From contig NZ_CP133771.1 in the NCBI RefSeq assembly GCF_031348265.1, positions 744,001 through 808,000 of the forward strand: 64,000 bases of DNA. The letters run 5' to 3'. The DNA comes from Streptomyces collinus. Its GTDB lineage: Bacteria; Actinomycetota; Actinomycetes; Streptomycetales; Streptomycetaceae. Within the stretch, counting starts at the first letter, position 1. Each line of letters starts with the position of its first letter. The notes beneath the pieces are model-generated. The model saw only the letters and a list, made by a program, of their open reading frames with translations, had not been told where the DNA came from and ran no database searches. This document shows, piece by piece, positions 9,247 to 18,352 of this stretch. The translations under genes were made by a program, and so were the position numbers.

Positions 9247-10524
9247 ATGAAGTTCACCCCCTACTGGCTCGACACCGCTCCCCAGGGACCGGACCGGTCC
9301 AGGACAGACATCGGCGGGCGCGTCGACGTGGCGATCATCGGCGCCGGCCTGACCGGCCTGTCGGCCGCACTGCACCTGGCACGCCAGGGCGCCGACGTGC
9401 ACGTCTTCGAGAAGGACACGGTCGGATTCGGAGCATCGGGCCGCAACGGCGGCATGGCCACCACGGGAATGTCGATCGGCTTCCGGTCCGCGGTCTCCCG
9501 CTACGGATTCGACACCGCCAAGGCGTACCTGATGGCCTACCACGACGCGGTCGACACTCTCGAGACCCTCGTCAAGGAAGAGAACATCGACTGCGACTTC
9601 GCCCGCACGGGCAAGCTGAACCTGGCATCCAAGCCTGCTCACTTCGACGGTCTGCGCAAGACCCACGAGATCATGTCCGGCCGTCTCGGGCTCGAGACCC
9701 GCCTGGTTCCCCGGAGCGAACTCCCTGCCGAGGTCGGCTCCGACTGCTACCACGGCGCCATGGTCGAGTCCAGGAGCGCGGGGCTGCACGTCGGCAAGTT
9801 CACCAAGGGCCTTGCCGAGGCGGCCGCGCGGACCGGCGTCACCATCCACGAGAAGGCACCGGTCGAGAAGATCGACAGGCTCGGCGGCACGAAGCACAAG
9901 CTGGTCACCCCGCGCGGCACCATCGAGGCGGACCAGGTGCTCGTGGCGACCAGCGGCTACACCAGCAGGCCGTTCCGCTGGCATCAGGTCAGGATCGCGC
10001 CCGTCGGCAGCTTCATCATCGTGACGGAACCGCTGGGCCAGGACGTCTGCGACATGCTTCTCCCGAACCGGCGGATGGCATCGACGTCCCTCAACCTGCT
10101 CAACTACTTCCGGATCACGCCGGACCACCGGCTGCTGTTCGGTGGCCGCGCCCGGTTCGCCGGATCCAACCAGCAGTCGGACGCCAAGAGCGGACGCATC
10201 CTCCACAAGGCGATGACCGAGGTCTTCCCGCAGCTCTCGAAGACGCGCGTCGACTACTGCTGGGGCGGGCTGGTCGACATGAGCATGGACCGGATGGTGC
10301 ACGCCGGCGAACAGGACGGACTCTTCTACTCGCTCGGCTATTCCGGCCACGGCGTCCAGATGGCGACGCACATGGGCAGGCAGATGGCCGAGTACATGAA
10401 CGGGACCGTGGCCGCCAACCCGTGGAGCGACCTGCCCTTCAAGCGGATCCCGGGCCACTTCGGCCCACCCTGGTTCCTGCCCTTCGCCGGCGGGTTCTAC
10501 AAGTTCATGGACGTCATCAAGTAG
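9247..10524 (+). CDS. FAD-dependent amine oxidoreductase (DAO/PuuB-like)
   Basis: 425 residues. The GAGLTGLSAALHLARQG dinucleotide-binding motif (near residues 32-50), FGASGRNGGM after it and a C-terminal YSGHGVQMATHMGRQ flavin contact identify the DAO fold. The closest described group is gamma-glutamylputrescine oxidase (PuuB) and related secondary-amine oxidases, which oxidise a C-N bond to an imine that hydrolyses to an aldehyde. AGGAG lies 11 nt before the ATG. The promoter carries the operator shared with the aminotransferase operon. The aldehyde product could feed the dehydrogenase at 19.4 kb. The exact amine is unknown. Confidence 0.87.
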   Translation: MKFTPYWLDTAPQGPDRSRTDIGGRVDVAIIGAGLTGLSAALHLARQGADVHVFEKDTVGFGASGRNGGMATTGMSIGFRSAVSRYGFDTAKAYLMAYHDAVDTLETLVKEENIDCDFARTGKLNLASKPAHFDGLRKTHEIMSGRLGLETRLVPRSELPAEVGSDCYHGAMVESRSAGLHVGKFTKGLAEAAARTGVTIHEKAPVEKIDRLGGTKHKLVTPRGTIEADQVLVATSGYTSRPFRWHQVRIAPVGSFIIVTEPLGQDVCDMLLPNRRMASTSLNLLNYFRITPDHRLLFGGRARFAGSNQQSDAKSGRILHKAMTEVFPQLSKTRVDYCWGGLVDMSMDRMVHAGEQDGLFYSLGYSGHGVQMATHMGRQMAEYMNGTVAANPWSDLPFKRIPGHFGPPWFLPFAGGFYKFMDVIK

Positions 10525-10561
10525 GCGTCGGACAGACGCTGAGAGCACGGGCGGTGGACCT

Positions 10562-11301
10562 ATGAGGGCCCCCCTCACATCCCTGGTCGTACGTCTCGCC
10601 GAGCTGGCGCCTGGTCTGCGAGTGAAGACGGGGCCGGGGGCGACGGGCCCGTATGCCTATGACGCCTCGAATTACCGTGTTCCGCCGCGGGCGCTCGTCA
10701 CGCGCGAGCTGACGGGTGTGCTGTACGGCCACCCGGCGCCGGGTGCGTGCATGTGCGCATCGGCTTCCGCCTGCGCCCCCGCTCCCACTGCTCCCTGGGC
10801 TGGCTCCCCAAGACCTCGGCCCTCGCCGGATACGCAGCCCGCCCAATCCGCGTCGGCGACCGCGTCCACACCTTCACCGGCGCCCTGACCGACCTCGCCC
10901 ACGATGGCTGGACCCCACCGCCCCTGCCCGACAACGTCGTGCCCCAGACCCACTGCCACGAGTACGCCACCTTCAAGGGCCACCGCCCCGCCGACCTCCT
11001 CCGCCGTCTCGGCGTACACCGAGTCGACGAGGCCGAAGGCTGCTGCGGACCGGCCGGCAACTTCGGCTTCGAAACCCAGCACTACGACACCTCCGTCGCC
11101 GTCGCCGACCTCGCCCTCACACCGCGCCTCCACCGCCTCGACGGACGACCCGTCATCGCCGACGGCTTCAGCTGCGCCACCCAGATCGACCACCTCACCG
11201 GCGACCAGGACACCCACGCCCTGCACCTCGCCGAACTCCTCGACCCCAACCCCGGGGCACAGAGCACCGCCCATCTCCTCGACCGGTCTCAGCTCCCGTA
11301 A
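10562..11301 (+). pseudogene. remnant of a D-2-hydroxyacid/glycolate-type FAD plus Fe-S oxidoreductase (YdiJ-like)
   Basis: Three blocks of one large enzyme are collapsed together. An N-terminal piece carries YAYDASNYRVPPRA in one frame. A short FAD-oxidase C-terminal piece runs LYGHPAPG to GCVHVRIGF, with a frame change inside it. A C-terminal CCG/Fe-S domain follows, with THCHEYATFKGH, GCCGPAGNFG and FSCATQIDH. The intact family is about 950-1000 residues; only about 240 codons remain here. At least two internal deletions and one frameshift are needed. It lies on the same strand just after the amine oxidase, so it may once have belonged to that pathway. Confidence 0.8.
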
Positions 11302-11559
11302 GGGCCGCCCTCACCACTCGCCCACCGAAGTCGACGCGGTCTCCCTCCCGTGAAGCCGGTCCCCGCCCCCCGTTCCCCTCCCCCAGGCCGGGCGCCGGAT
11401 CTCAGTTCCGCAGTGGCTCAAAACAGGCCAGCGCCACAGGCCGACGAGCGACGCTCCGACCCGCCTGGGCGGGACCCCAACTTCCCTTTCCCCCAAGGGC
11501 GTTACCAGCGGGTTCTCAATGCCTGAACCGCCATGCAGAGCCAGCCAAAAATCTTTCTA
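11302..11559. other. intergenic region before the aminotransferase promoter
   Basis: No gene is supported. The region is GC-rich and low in structure up to about 11540, then changes sharply to the AT-rich promoter segment at 11545-11600. Confidence 0.4.
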
Positions 11560-11595
11560 GTTTCAGATTGGAACTGGAACGAACGATGGTAAGGT
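11560..11595 (+). promoter_or_regulatory. promoter with overlapping operator, copy 2
   Basis: GTTTCAG-N7-CTGGAAC (11560-11580) with -35-like TTGGAA (11568-11573), a 16-bp spacer and -10-like TAAGGT (11590-11595). The shared sequence continues into the leader: CAGCAGCGAGCA occurs after both -10 boxes. It drives the aminotransferase-kinase-HAD genes and implies co-regulation with the amine oxidase. Confidence 0.75.
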
Positions 11596-11650
11596 CTCAG
11601 CCACAGCAGCGAGCAACCTCGACGAAACCAGACTGAAGGTGTGCCTGCAG

Positions 11651-13000
11651 ATGACTTCGACGCTCAGTCGGGCGATCGCCCACTACCCCAACCGTTTCGA
11701 CCCGGGCGCGGTGAGCGGACTCCCCGAACACATCCAAGAGACCATCCACCGCCGCGAGCGGGTGCTGGGCCCCGGCTACACACTCATCTACAAGGAGCCG
11801 GTCGAGTTCGTCTCCGGTCACGGCGCCCACCTGGTCGACCGTGACGGCAACGACTATCTCGACGCCTACAACAACGTCCCGTGCGTCGGGCACGCCCACC
11901 CCCACGTGGCCGAGGCCGTCGCCCGGCAGATGACGGCGGTCAACACCAACACGCGCTACGTCCAGGAAGCACTGGTCGCCTACGCGGAGCGGCTTCTCGC
12001 GACCTTCCCCGAGGAGCTGTCGAAGCTGAGCATCGCGTGCAGCGGCTCGGAGGCGAACGACCTGGCCATGCGGGTGGCGAGGTTCCACACGGGCGGCGAG
12101 GGCATCATCGTCACCCGCTGGGCCTACCACGGCATCACCCGGGAGGTGGCGAGCTTCTCACCCACCCTGGGTGCGGGCTCGCCACTCGGCCCGAACGTCC
12201 GGCTCATCGACGCCCCCGACCCACGCCTCGTCGCGCCCGGTTCCACGCTCGACGAGCACATGCGGCAGCAGGTGCGCGGCGCGATCGACGACCTCGAGCG
12301 CCACGGCTACCGGCTCGCCGCGCTGATCACCGACTGCGCCTACAGCAGTGACGGCATCTTCACCGACCCCCCGGGCTACATGCAGGCCGTGGTGGAGGAG
12401 GTGCACGCGGCCGGCGGGGTCTACATCGCGGACGAGGTCCAGTCGGGATTCGCCCGGCTGGGGGACTCGATGTGGGGCTTCAGCCGCCACGGCGTGCTGC
12501 CGGACATCGTCACGATGGGCAAGCCGATGGGCAACGGCCTGCCGATCTCGGGTGTGGTCTTCCGCCCCGAGGTCTGCGAGGAGTTCGGACGCAACGTCCG
12601 CTACTTCAACACCTTCGGTGGCAGTTCCATCCCCGTGGCCGCAGGCGCCGCGGTGCTGGACGTCATCGAGAAGGAGAACGTGCAGCAGCGCGTCCTAGAG
12701 AACGGCAACGCTCTGCGCGCGGGGCTGCGGGAGATCACCAAGGACTCTCCCTACGTCGCCGAGGTCCGCGGCGCCGGTCTCTTCGTCGGTGTGGAGATCG
12801 TCAAGGACCGGGAGACTCTCGAGCCCGACCGCGCACTTGCCGAAGACGTCATCAACGACATGCGCGACCGCCGCATCCTGATCAACGGCACGGGCACGTC
12901 GGCGAACACGCTGAAGATCCGCCCTCCGCTGGCCTTCGACTCCGCCGATGTGACCCGCTTCCTGGAGACCTTCGCCGAGGTCGCGAAAAACCGTCTGTAG
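11651..13000 (+). CDS. class III PLP aminotransferase/phospho-lyase (AGXT2L-like)
   Basis: 449 residues. The ATG follows AAGG by 11 nt; a GTG at 11639 is an alternative. NVPCVGHAHPHVAEA, NTNTRYVQEALVAYAERL, CSGSEANDLA, ADEVQSGFAR and the PLP lysine in TMGKPMGNG (about residue 291) define class III fold-type I enzymes. NTNTRY and YFNTFGG plus the following AAGAAVLDVIE are especially like the AGXT2L1/AGXT2L2 group. Characterised members are not transaminases; they eliminate phosphate and ammonia from phosphoethanolamine or 5-phosphohydroxylysine. The next gene encodes an APH kinase of the type that makes such phosphoesters, so a kinase/phospho-lyase pair is plausible. An ordinary omega-aminotransferase remains possible. 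Confidence 0.88.
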   Translation: MTSTLSRAIAHYPNRFDPGAVSGLPEHIQETIHRRERVLGPGYTLIYKEPVEFVSGHGAHLVDRDGNDYLDAYNNVPCVGHAHPHVAEAVARQMTAVNTNTRYVQEALVAYAERLLATFPEELSKLSIACSGSEANDLAMRVARFHTGGEGIIVTRWAYHGITREVASFSPTLGAGSPLGPNVRLIDAPDPRLVAPGSTLDEHMRQQVRGAIDDLERHGYRLAALITDCAYSSDGIFTDPPGYMQAVVEEVHAAGGVYIADEVQSGFARLGDSMWGFSRHGVLPDIVTMGKPMGNGLPISGVVFRPEVCEEFGRNVRYFNTFGGSSIPVAAGAAVLDVIEKENVQQRVLENGNALRAGLREITKDSPYVAEVRGAGLFVGVEIVKDRETLEPDRALAEDVINDMRDRRILINGTGTSANTLKIRPPLAFDSADVTRFLETFAEVAKNRL

Positions 13001-13023
13001 CAGGCTGTCTGAAGGGATTGCCC

Positions 13024-14103
13024 GTGAACACCTCACCGGCTGCCGATTTTGCTCGACGCCTCTTCGAGGAGAGCGGCTTGACGTCGTCCCACGAGCCCAT
13101 CGACGTGATGCTGGTGAGCATCTTCCTTGAGAAGCACTACGGCCTCAACGGACGCCTGGGGCGACTGGCCACAGAGAAGGACGATACGTTCAGGCTCCGG
13201 ACAGACACGAGCGACCACCTCGTAAAGGTCTCACCGCCGGACGAGGCGGAAGCGGTCGTCGATCTTCAGACCGCTGCGATGCGCTTCCTCGAAAGCGCCG
13301 CACCGCAGCTGCCGATCCAGCGGGTGAAGCTCACCGCCGACGGCAGAGACAGCGTGGCCATCCGGCTGAGCGACGGCAGGACCCGGATCCTGCGGGTGTT
13401 CGAGTTCGTCGCGGGTCCGGTCATGGCACACACGAGCCCGGACGACGAGCAGCTCGCCAAGGCGGGCGAGATGCTGGCGCGGGTCGACGAGGCACTGATG
13501 GCGTTCACGCACCCCGCAGACCGACGTGGCCTGGTCTGGGACATCCGGCACTTCCACCAGCTGACCGGTCTGCTCGAGTACACACCGAACCCCGAGCACC
13601 GCCGGATGGCCGAGACCGTCTTCAGGCACTTCGATACCGCCGTCGTCCCGAGGCTGAGCGATCTCGAGACGCAAGTGATCCACGGCGATTTCAGCCCCTA
13701 CAACATTGTGGTGGATCCGAACAGTGATCACTTCGTCACCGGAGTCATCGACTTCGGCGACACCGTGCGCAGTGCGGTGATCTTCGACCCCGCCGTTCCC
13801 ATGGCGAACCTGCTCGGCACGACGCCGGAACATCCCTGGCGGGACGCCTGCGCCTTCGTCGCCGGCTACCAGCGAGAGCGGCCGATCCAGGACGCGGAAC
13901 TTCCACTGCTCCCGATTGCCGCGCTGGCACGACTCACTCTGCGCGCGCTGATCACGAACTGGCGCGCGGAGCGCGCACCCGAACGGCGCGAGTACATCCT
14001 GGATCACGCCAAGGACGACTGGATCAATGTCGAGCGTTCCTTGGCCGTGCGCCTGGACGACGTCGTCGCGCACCTAAGGGAAGCCAATCCCGGGCATTCC
14101 TGA
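13024..14103 (+). CDS. APH-fold phosphotransferase, hydroxylysine-kinase-like
   Basis: 359 residues starting at GTG after AAGGGA with 6-nt spacing, 23 nt after the aminotransferase stop. The catalytic loop VIHGDFSPYNI (His220, Asp222, Asn227) and GVIDFGD (Asp243) are intact, so an active kinase is expected. The N-terminal YGLNGRLGRLATEKDDTFRL resembles the nucleotide-binding start of HYKK/AGPHD1-type hydroxylysine kinases rather than antibiotic-modifying APHs. The tight coupling to an AGXT2L-like enzyme supports phosphorylation of a hydroxylated amine or amino acid followed by elimination. An aminoglycoside-resistance role is less likely in this context. Confidence 0.85.
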   Translation: MNTSPAADFARRLFEESGLTSSHEPIDVMLVSIFLEKHYGLNGRLGRLATEKDDTFRLRTDTSDHLVKVSPPDEAEAVVDLQTAAMRFLESAAPQLPIQRVKLTADGRDSVAIRLSDGRTRILRVFEFVAGPVMAHTSPDDEQLAKAGEMLARVDEALMAFTHPADRRGLVWDIRHFHQLTGLLEYTPNPEHRRMAETVFRHFDTAVVPRLSDLETQVIHGDFSPYNIVVDPNSDHFVTGVIDFGDTVRSAVIFDPAVPMANLLGTTPEHPWRDACAFVAGYQRERPIQDAELPLLPIAALARLTLRALITNWRAERAPERREYILDHAKDDWINVERSLAVRLDDVVAHLREANPGHS

Positions 14104-14149
14104 AAATCTGGCACTGTCCGACCCCCAAGAAAGAGATTGGAGCATATCC

Positions 14150-14830
14150 ATGGCCATTCCCTCACTGCAGTTCCGACCGAAGTACGTCTCGTTCGACTGC
14201 TACGGCACGCTGATCGAATACCCGATCACCCCCATCACGTACGAACTCGTCGGCGACCAGATCCCCGCCGAGCAGTGGGACCAGTTCGTCCGGGAGTTCC
14301 GCGGCTACCGCTACGACCAGGTCCGCGGCGAGTACTACCCCTACGAGCAGGTGCTGCAGGACTCCTTCGAGCGGGTCTGCCGCAAGTGGGGCATCAAGGC
14401 CGCCCCGGAGGCGGGCAAGCGCTTCGCCGACGGCGTCCGCAGCTGGGGGCCCCACCCGGACGTGGTGGAGCCGCTGAAGAAGATGGCCGAGCACTACAAG
14501 CTGGTGATCCTCTCCAACGCCGACGACTCCTTCCTCGCGGAGAGCGTGCCCAAGCTCGGCGCGGACTTCCACGCGGTCCTCACCGCTGAGCAGGCCGGCT
14601 ACTACAAGCCCCGGTACGCCGCGTTCGAGTACATGCTGGAGAAGCTCGACGCGTCCCCCGAGGACTTCGTGCACGTCGCCTCGCACACCCGTTACGACCA
14701 CCAGTCCATGCACGACATGGGCTTCCGCAACCTGGTTCTGCTGGACCGCGGATACGACCCGGTGACTCACGGATACGACTACGTGACGGTGAAGTCCCTG
14801 GACGACCTCAACACGATGCTCGGCATCTGA
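14150..14830 (+). CDS. HAD-superfamily hydrolase, 2-haloacid dehalogenase type II-like
   Basis: 226 residues. Motif I is FDCYGTLIE with the nucleophile Asp16, where the second Asp of phosphatases is replaced as in type II haloacid dehalogenases. Motif II is LSNADD, the motif III lysine is in YYKPR, and motif IV is SHTRYDHQSMHDMG. GGAG lies 7 nt before the ATG. It is the third gene of the aminotransferase operon and is followed by a strong hairpin. In such operons the HAD protein may remove phosphate or a leaving group from a side product; a true haloacid substrate is not implied. Confidence 0.85.
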   Translation: MAIPSLQFRPKYVSFDCYGTLIEYPITPITYELVGDQIPAEQWDQFVREFRGYRYDQVRGEYYPYEQVLQDSFERVCRKWGIKAAPEAGKRFADGVRSWGPHPDVVEPLKKMAEHYKLVILSNADDSFLAESVPKLGADFHAVLTAEQAGYYKPRYAAFEYMLEKLDASPEDFVHVASHTRYDHQSMHDMGFRNLVLLDRGYDPVTHGYDYVTVKSLDDLNTMLGI

Positions 14831-14847
14831 TCCGTGGCTACACCTGT

Positions 14848-14898
14848 CCCGCACGGCACACACCCGATCCCTTCTGACGACTTGTGGTGCCGTGCGGG
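14848..14898 (+). terminator. 12-bp-stem hairpin after the HAD gene
   Basis: CCCGCACGGCAC and GTGCCGTGCGGG form a perfect 12-bp stem with a 27-nt loop. One further G-C and a G-U pair can extend it. It begins 17 nt after the stop codon. There is no T-run, as is common for actinobacterial terminators. It probably ends the aminotransferase-kinase-HAD transcript or attenuates read-through into the transporter. Confidence 0.65.
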
Positions 14899-15178
14899 GC
14901 GATAACCCGGCGAATGCCTCTCCTCCCCCATTCTCCGAATGCACTGCCGGCCCGACGGTAATCAAAACGATAGAAATGCACCGTCGTGATACTGCCGCTC
15001 TTGCGATAGCGTGCCGCACCACCGCGCGCTCCATTTCCTTCCTTCTCTTCCCCCGGTCTCGCGCACTGCGGCCTGAGCCCCGCGCGTTTCCGTCCGTCAT
15101 TACGGCGTTCCAGCCCCCCTCCGCCGGGACCAATACGTCCCCGCATCACGGATTCCCCCCGTATACCCAGCGATTTCC
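14899..15178. other. leader region of the ABC importer
   Basis: A relatively AT-rich patch (about 14958-14985, TAATCAAAACGATAGAAAT) is the best place for the importer promoter, but I cannot assign -35 and -10 boxes with confidence. The GTTTCAG-N7-CTGGAAC operator is not present here. Confidence 0.35.
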
Positions 15179-15191
15179 AGGAGGCCCTGCC

Positions 15192-16286
15192 ATGGAAGGC
15201 AACCGGATAGGACGCAGAACCGTACTCCGCACCGCAGGCGCACTGGCCGCAGCCACGGCAGTGACAGGATGCGGCACCCTCATGGGCAGCGGCGAGAGCC
15301 GCACCTCGTCGGGCGGCGGTAAGAAGCGGCTGGTCGTCAGTAACAGCGGTGGCGCCTACAACGACGCGCTGGTGAAGGCGATCTATGAGCCGTTCACCAA
15401 GGAGACCGGTATCACGGTCACCACGGTCAACTACCAGTCGGCGCAGGTCATCGCCCAGGTCAAGCAGGGTCGTCCGCAGGTCGACCTGATGGACAACGGG
15501 CTGCTGATCTTCCAGAAGATGGCGCGTCTGGATTGTCTGGAGCCCGTGGACTACGACCGGCTGAAGAGCGTCAAGGGCTCCGGTATCGCTCAGGCTCAGC
15601 TGCCGGAGCACGCGGTCGGCAAGAACGTCTGGGCGAGCGTGATGGCCTACCGTACGGACAGCCTCAAGCGCGCCCCGAGGAACTGGGCCGACTTCTGGAA
15701 CACGCACTCCTTCAGCGGCCCGCGCTCTCTGCAGAGTGTGGAGGTCGACCTTCCCGAGCTGGAGTTCGCGCTGCTGGCCGACGGTGTGCCGCTGGACAAG
15801 CTGTACCCGCTGGACGTGGACCGGGCGTTCGCGTCGATGTCGCGGATCCGTGGCGATGTGAAGAAGTTCTGGAACACCGGCGCCCTGCCGGCGGTGCTGC
15901 TCGGCCGCAAGGAAGTCGTGGCGACGAGCCTGTGGGGTGGTCGTGCGGATGAGCTGATCAAGCAGGGCCAGCCGGTCGCCTACCAGTGGAACGGCGCCCG
16001 CAGAATGACCAACGGCTGGGGCATCCCCAAGGGCGCGGACAACACGGACGCCGCCTACAAGCTGATCGACTTCTCGCTGCGTCCCGAGGTGCAGGCGGCG
16101 TTCTCCAAGCTCTACTCGGGCAGCCCGGTCGTGCCGGCGGCCATCAAGCTGCTCTCCGAGGACGATCTGGTCAACCAGCCGACGTCGCCCAAGAACCTGA
16201 AGACCGGGTTCGACGCCGATGTCGCCTGGTGGGACAAGAACCGTGACGCCGTCGCCAAGCGCTGGCAGGAGTGGGCCGATGCCTGA
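15192..16286 (+). CDS. Tat-exported lipoprotein, PotD-like solute-binding protein of ABC importer
   Basis: 364 residues. AGGAGG lies 7 nt before the ATG. The N-terminus has a twin-arginine motif (RRTVLR), a hydrophobic stretch and a lipobox (VTGC), so the protein is probably folded in the cytosol, exported by Tat and lipid-anchored. The mature part resembles spermidine/putrescine and related bacterial type 1/6 binding proteins, with SNSGGAYNDALVKAIYEPF and GWGIPKGADN. It heads a four-gene importer whose products overlap or abut. The ligand is inferred to be a cationic amine or a related compound from the neighbouring catabolic genes. Confidence 0.88.
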   Translation: MEGNRIGRRTVLRTAGALAAATAVTGCGTLMGSGESRTSSGGGKKRLVVSNSGGAYNDALVKAIYEPFTKETGITVTTVNYQSAQVIAQVKQGRPQVDLMDNGLLIFQKMARLDCLEPVDYDRLKSVKGSGIAQAQLPEHAVGKNVWASVMAYRTDSLKRAPRNWADFWNTHSFSGPRSLQSVEVDLPELEFALLADGVPLDKLYPLDVDRAFASMSRIRGDVKKFWNTGALPAVLLGRKEVVATSLWGGRADELIKQGQPVAYQWNGARRMTNGWGIPKGADNTDAAYKLIDFSLRPEVQAAFSKLYSGSPVVPAAIKLLSEDDLVNQPTSPKNLKTGFDADVAWWDKNRDAVAKRWQEWADA

Positions 16287-17445
16287 GCGGACCCAGAGTC
16301 TGACCACCGGGAAGCTGTCAGCCGACGATCTCGCCGCCGTCCTGGCCCCGGCGTCCAGCGCGCCGACGGGTAGGTCGTTGTCGGTGGCGGGGCTGCGGAA
16401 GTCCTACAGCGGGACGACGGTGGTCGATGGTGTGGACATGGAGATCGCGGCGGGTGAGTTCGTCACGTTCCTCGGCTCGTCCGGTTCGGGCAAGACGACG
16501 ACGCTGATGATGCTGGCCGGGTTCACCGAGCCCGACTCCGGCACCATCACCGTCGACGGCCGCGACATCACCCAGCTCAACCCCGGCAAGCGTGACTTCG
16601 GTTTCGTCTTCCAGCAGTACCTGCTCTTCCCGCACATGACCGTCGAGGAGAACGTCGCCTTCCCCCTGCAGTTGCGGGGGGTGGCGAAGGCGGAGATCCG
16701 CCGCCGGGTGGGGGAAACCCTGGAGGCGGCCGGCCTGTCGAAGTTCGCCGGACGGAAACCGCGTGAGCTGTCCGGAGGCCAGCAGCAACGCGTCGCCCTG
16801 TGCCGGGTCCTGGTCTACCGCCCGCCGATCGTCCTGATGGACGAGCCGCTGGGTGCGCTGGACAAGAAACTGCGCGATCAGATGCAGACCGAGATCAAGA
16901 CCATCCAGCGTGAACTGGGCCTGACCGTCATCTACGTCACCCACGATCAGGAGGAGGCGCTGGTCCTGTCGGACCGGATCGCCATCATGAAGGACGGGCG
17001 GATCGAGCAGTTCGACACCCCCCGCGGCCTGTTCGAACACCCCCGCACCCCCTTCGTCGCCGACTTCCTGGGCTCCGCGAACTTCCTGTCGGGCACGGTC
17101 GAGGAGTCCACCGCGGACGGCTGCACGCCGGTGCGGCTGGACACCGGCGGCCTGCTCAAGGCCCGCGCACACGCCTGCGCGCCGGGGCAGCAGGTGCGGG
17201 CCGCGGTGCGGCCGGGCAAGCTGCGCCTGACCGGTGTCGAGGAAAGCTGCTGCACCGGCACCGTCGAAACAGCCGTCTACGTCGGCTCACTCACCCGCAT
17301 CACCGTCCGTCTCGATGGTGCGGCTGCGGACACGCCCCCGCTGCGGATCGAGACCGCAGCCGTCCCGCCACGGGTGGGTGAGCGGGTGTGTGTGAGCGCC
17401 GACCCTGAGGACGTCAGTGTCTTCGACACCAGGGACGGGGGCTGA
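16279..17445 (+). CDS. PotA-like ABC importer ATPase
   Basis: 388 residues. The ATG overlaps the end of the binding-protein gene (ATGCCTGA), implying translational coupling. Walker A GSSGSGKTTTL, Q-loop FVFQQYLLFPHM, signature LSGGQQQRVAL, Walker B IVLMDEPLGALD and switch histidine VTHDQEEAL are all intact. A C-terminal TOBE-like domain (from about residue 300) is present as in PotA/FbpC/UgpC ATPases. It energises the two permeases that follow. Confidence 0.93.
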   Translation: MPERTQSLTTGKLSADDLAAVLAPASSAPTGRSLSVAGLRKSYSGTTVVDGVDMEIAAGEFVTFLGSSGSGKTTTLMMLAGFTEPDSGTITVDGRDITQLNPGKRDFGFVFQQYLLFPHMTVEENVAFPLQLRGVAKAEIRRRVGETLEAAGLSKFAGRKPRELSGGQQQRVALCRVLVYRPPIVLMDEPLGALDKKLRDQMQTEIKTIQRELGLTVIYVTHDQEEALVLSDRIAIMKDGRIEQFDTPRGLFEHPRTPFVADFLGSANFLSGTVEESTADGCTPVRLDTGGLLKARAHACAPGQQVRAAVRPGKLRLTGVEESCCTGTVETAVYVGSLTRITVRLDGAAADTPPLRIETAAVPPRVGERVCVSADPEDVSVFDTRDGG

Positions 17446-17449
17446 TGCT

Positions 17450-18352
17450 GTGGCCGGCACTGTTGTCGCACCCGGCAAGGTGCGCGTGAAAACATCCGCC
17501 AAGCGCGGACACCGCTCCCGCATCGCGCTGGTCAACGCCGTGCCCGTCACGGTGTTCCTGCTGGTGCTGTTCGTCTACCCGATCATCGGCGTGCTGTCCC
17601 TGAGCCTGGAGGGCGACAGCGGCGGCTTCACCTTCCACTGGTACATCGACGCCCTCAGCGGCGTGAACCTGTCGGTTCTGCTCTCCACGCTCAGAATCTC
17701 CGCGGAGACCGCGGTGCTGAGCCTGCTGGTGGGGTTCGTCCTGGCGCATGCCATCGCACGGATGCGGCCGGTGTTCGCGGCGCTGGCGATGCTGATCGTG
17801 GTGGTGCCGCACTTCATCAGTGCTCTGGTGCGCACCTACGGCTGGATCATCATGCTGGGTGAACACGGCCTGATCAACACCCTGTTGACCTCCGCGCACG
17901 TCCCGGGTGCACCGTTCTCCCTGCTCTACAACGAGACCGGTGTGGTCATCGGCACCACCTCCGTGATGCTCCCCTACACCGTCCTGATACTGCAGGGTGT
18001 GATGCGCGGGGTCGACGGCCGGCTCCTGGCCGCCGCGGCAGGCTTCGGCGCCTCCCGCCTGACGATTTTCCGACGGGTGTATCTGCCGCTGGTCGCTCCG
18101 GGGATCGGCACCGCCGGGCTGCTCAGCTTCATCCTGTGCCTGGGCTACTACATCACCCCCGCCCTGATGGGCGGTGACAAGCAGACCGTGGTCGCGGCGT
18201 TGATCGACCAGCAGGTGATGAAGCAGGACCAGTGGAACTCCGCCGCCGCCTTCGGCGTGATCCTGCTCCTGCTGACCTTCGCCGGCCTGGGCGTGCTCGG
18301 TCTGGCCAGGCTCCGCCGCAAGAGGACCCACCAGCGAAGGAGCAGCTCATGA
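17450..18352 (+). CDS. PotB-like ABC importer permease
   Basis: 300 residues from a GTG 4 nt after the ATPase stop; an upstream in-frame GTG at 17417 would overlap the ATPase gene. Six membrane helices are predicted, and the cytoplasmic EAA-type loop (AAAAGFGASRLTIFRRVYLPLVAPG, shown in part) contacts the ATPase. It ends in an ATGA overlap with the next permease gene. Confidence 0.9.
   Translation: MAGTVVAPGKVRVKTSAKRGHRSRIALVNAVPVTVFLLVLFVYPIIGVLSLSLEGDSGGFTFHWYIDALSGVNLSVLLSTLRISAETAVLSLLVGFVLAHAIARMRPVFAALAMLIVVVPHFISALVRTYGWIIMLGEHGLINTLLTSAHVPGAPFSLLYNETGVVIGTTSVMLPYTVLILQGVMRGVDGRLLAAAAGFGASRLTIFRRVYLPLVAPGIGTAGLLSFILCLGYYITPALMGGDKQTVVAALIDQQVMKQDQWNSAAAFGVILLLLTFAGLGVLGLARLRRKRTHQRRSSS

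Noticed and set aside
13024..14103. aminoglycoside-resistance phosphotransferase
   Set aside because: APH fold, but the coupling to an AGXT2L-like enzyme and HYKK-like N-terminus favour a catabolic kinase.
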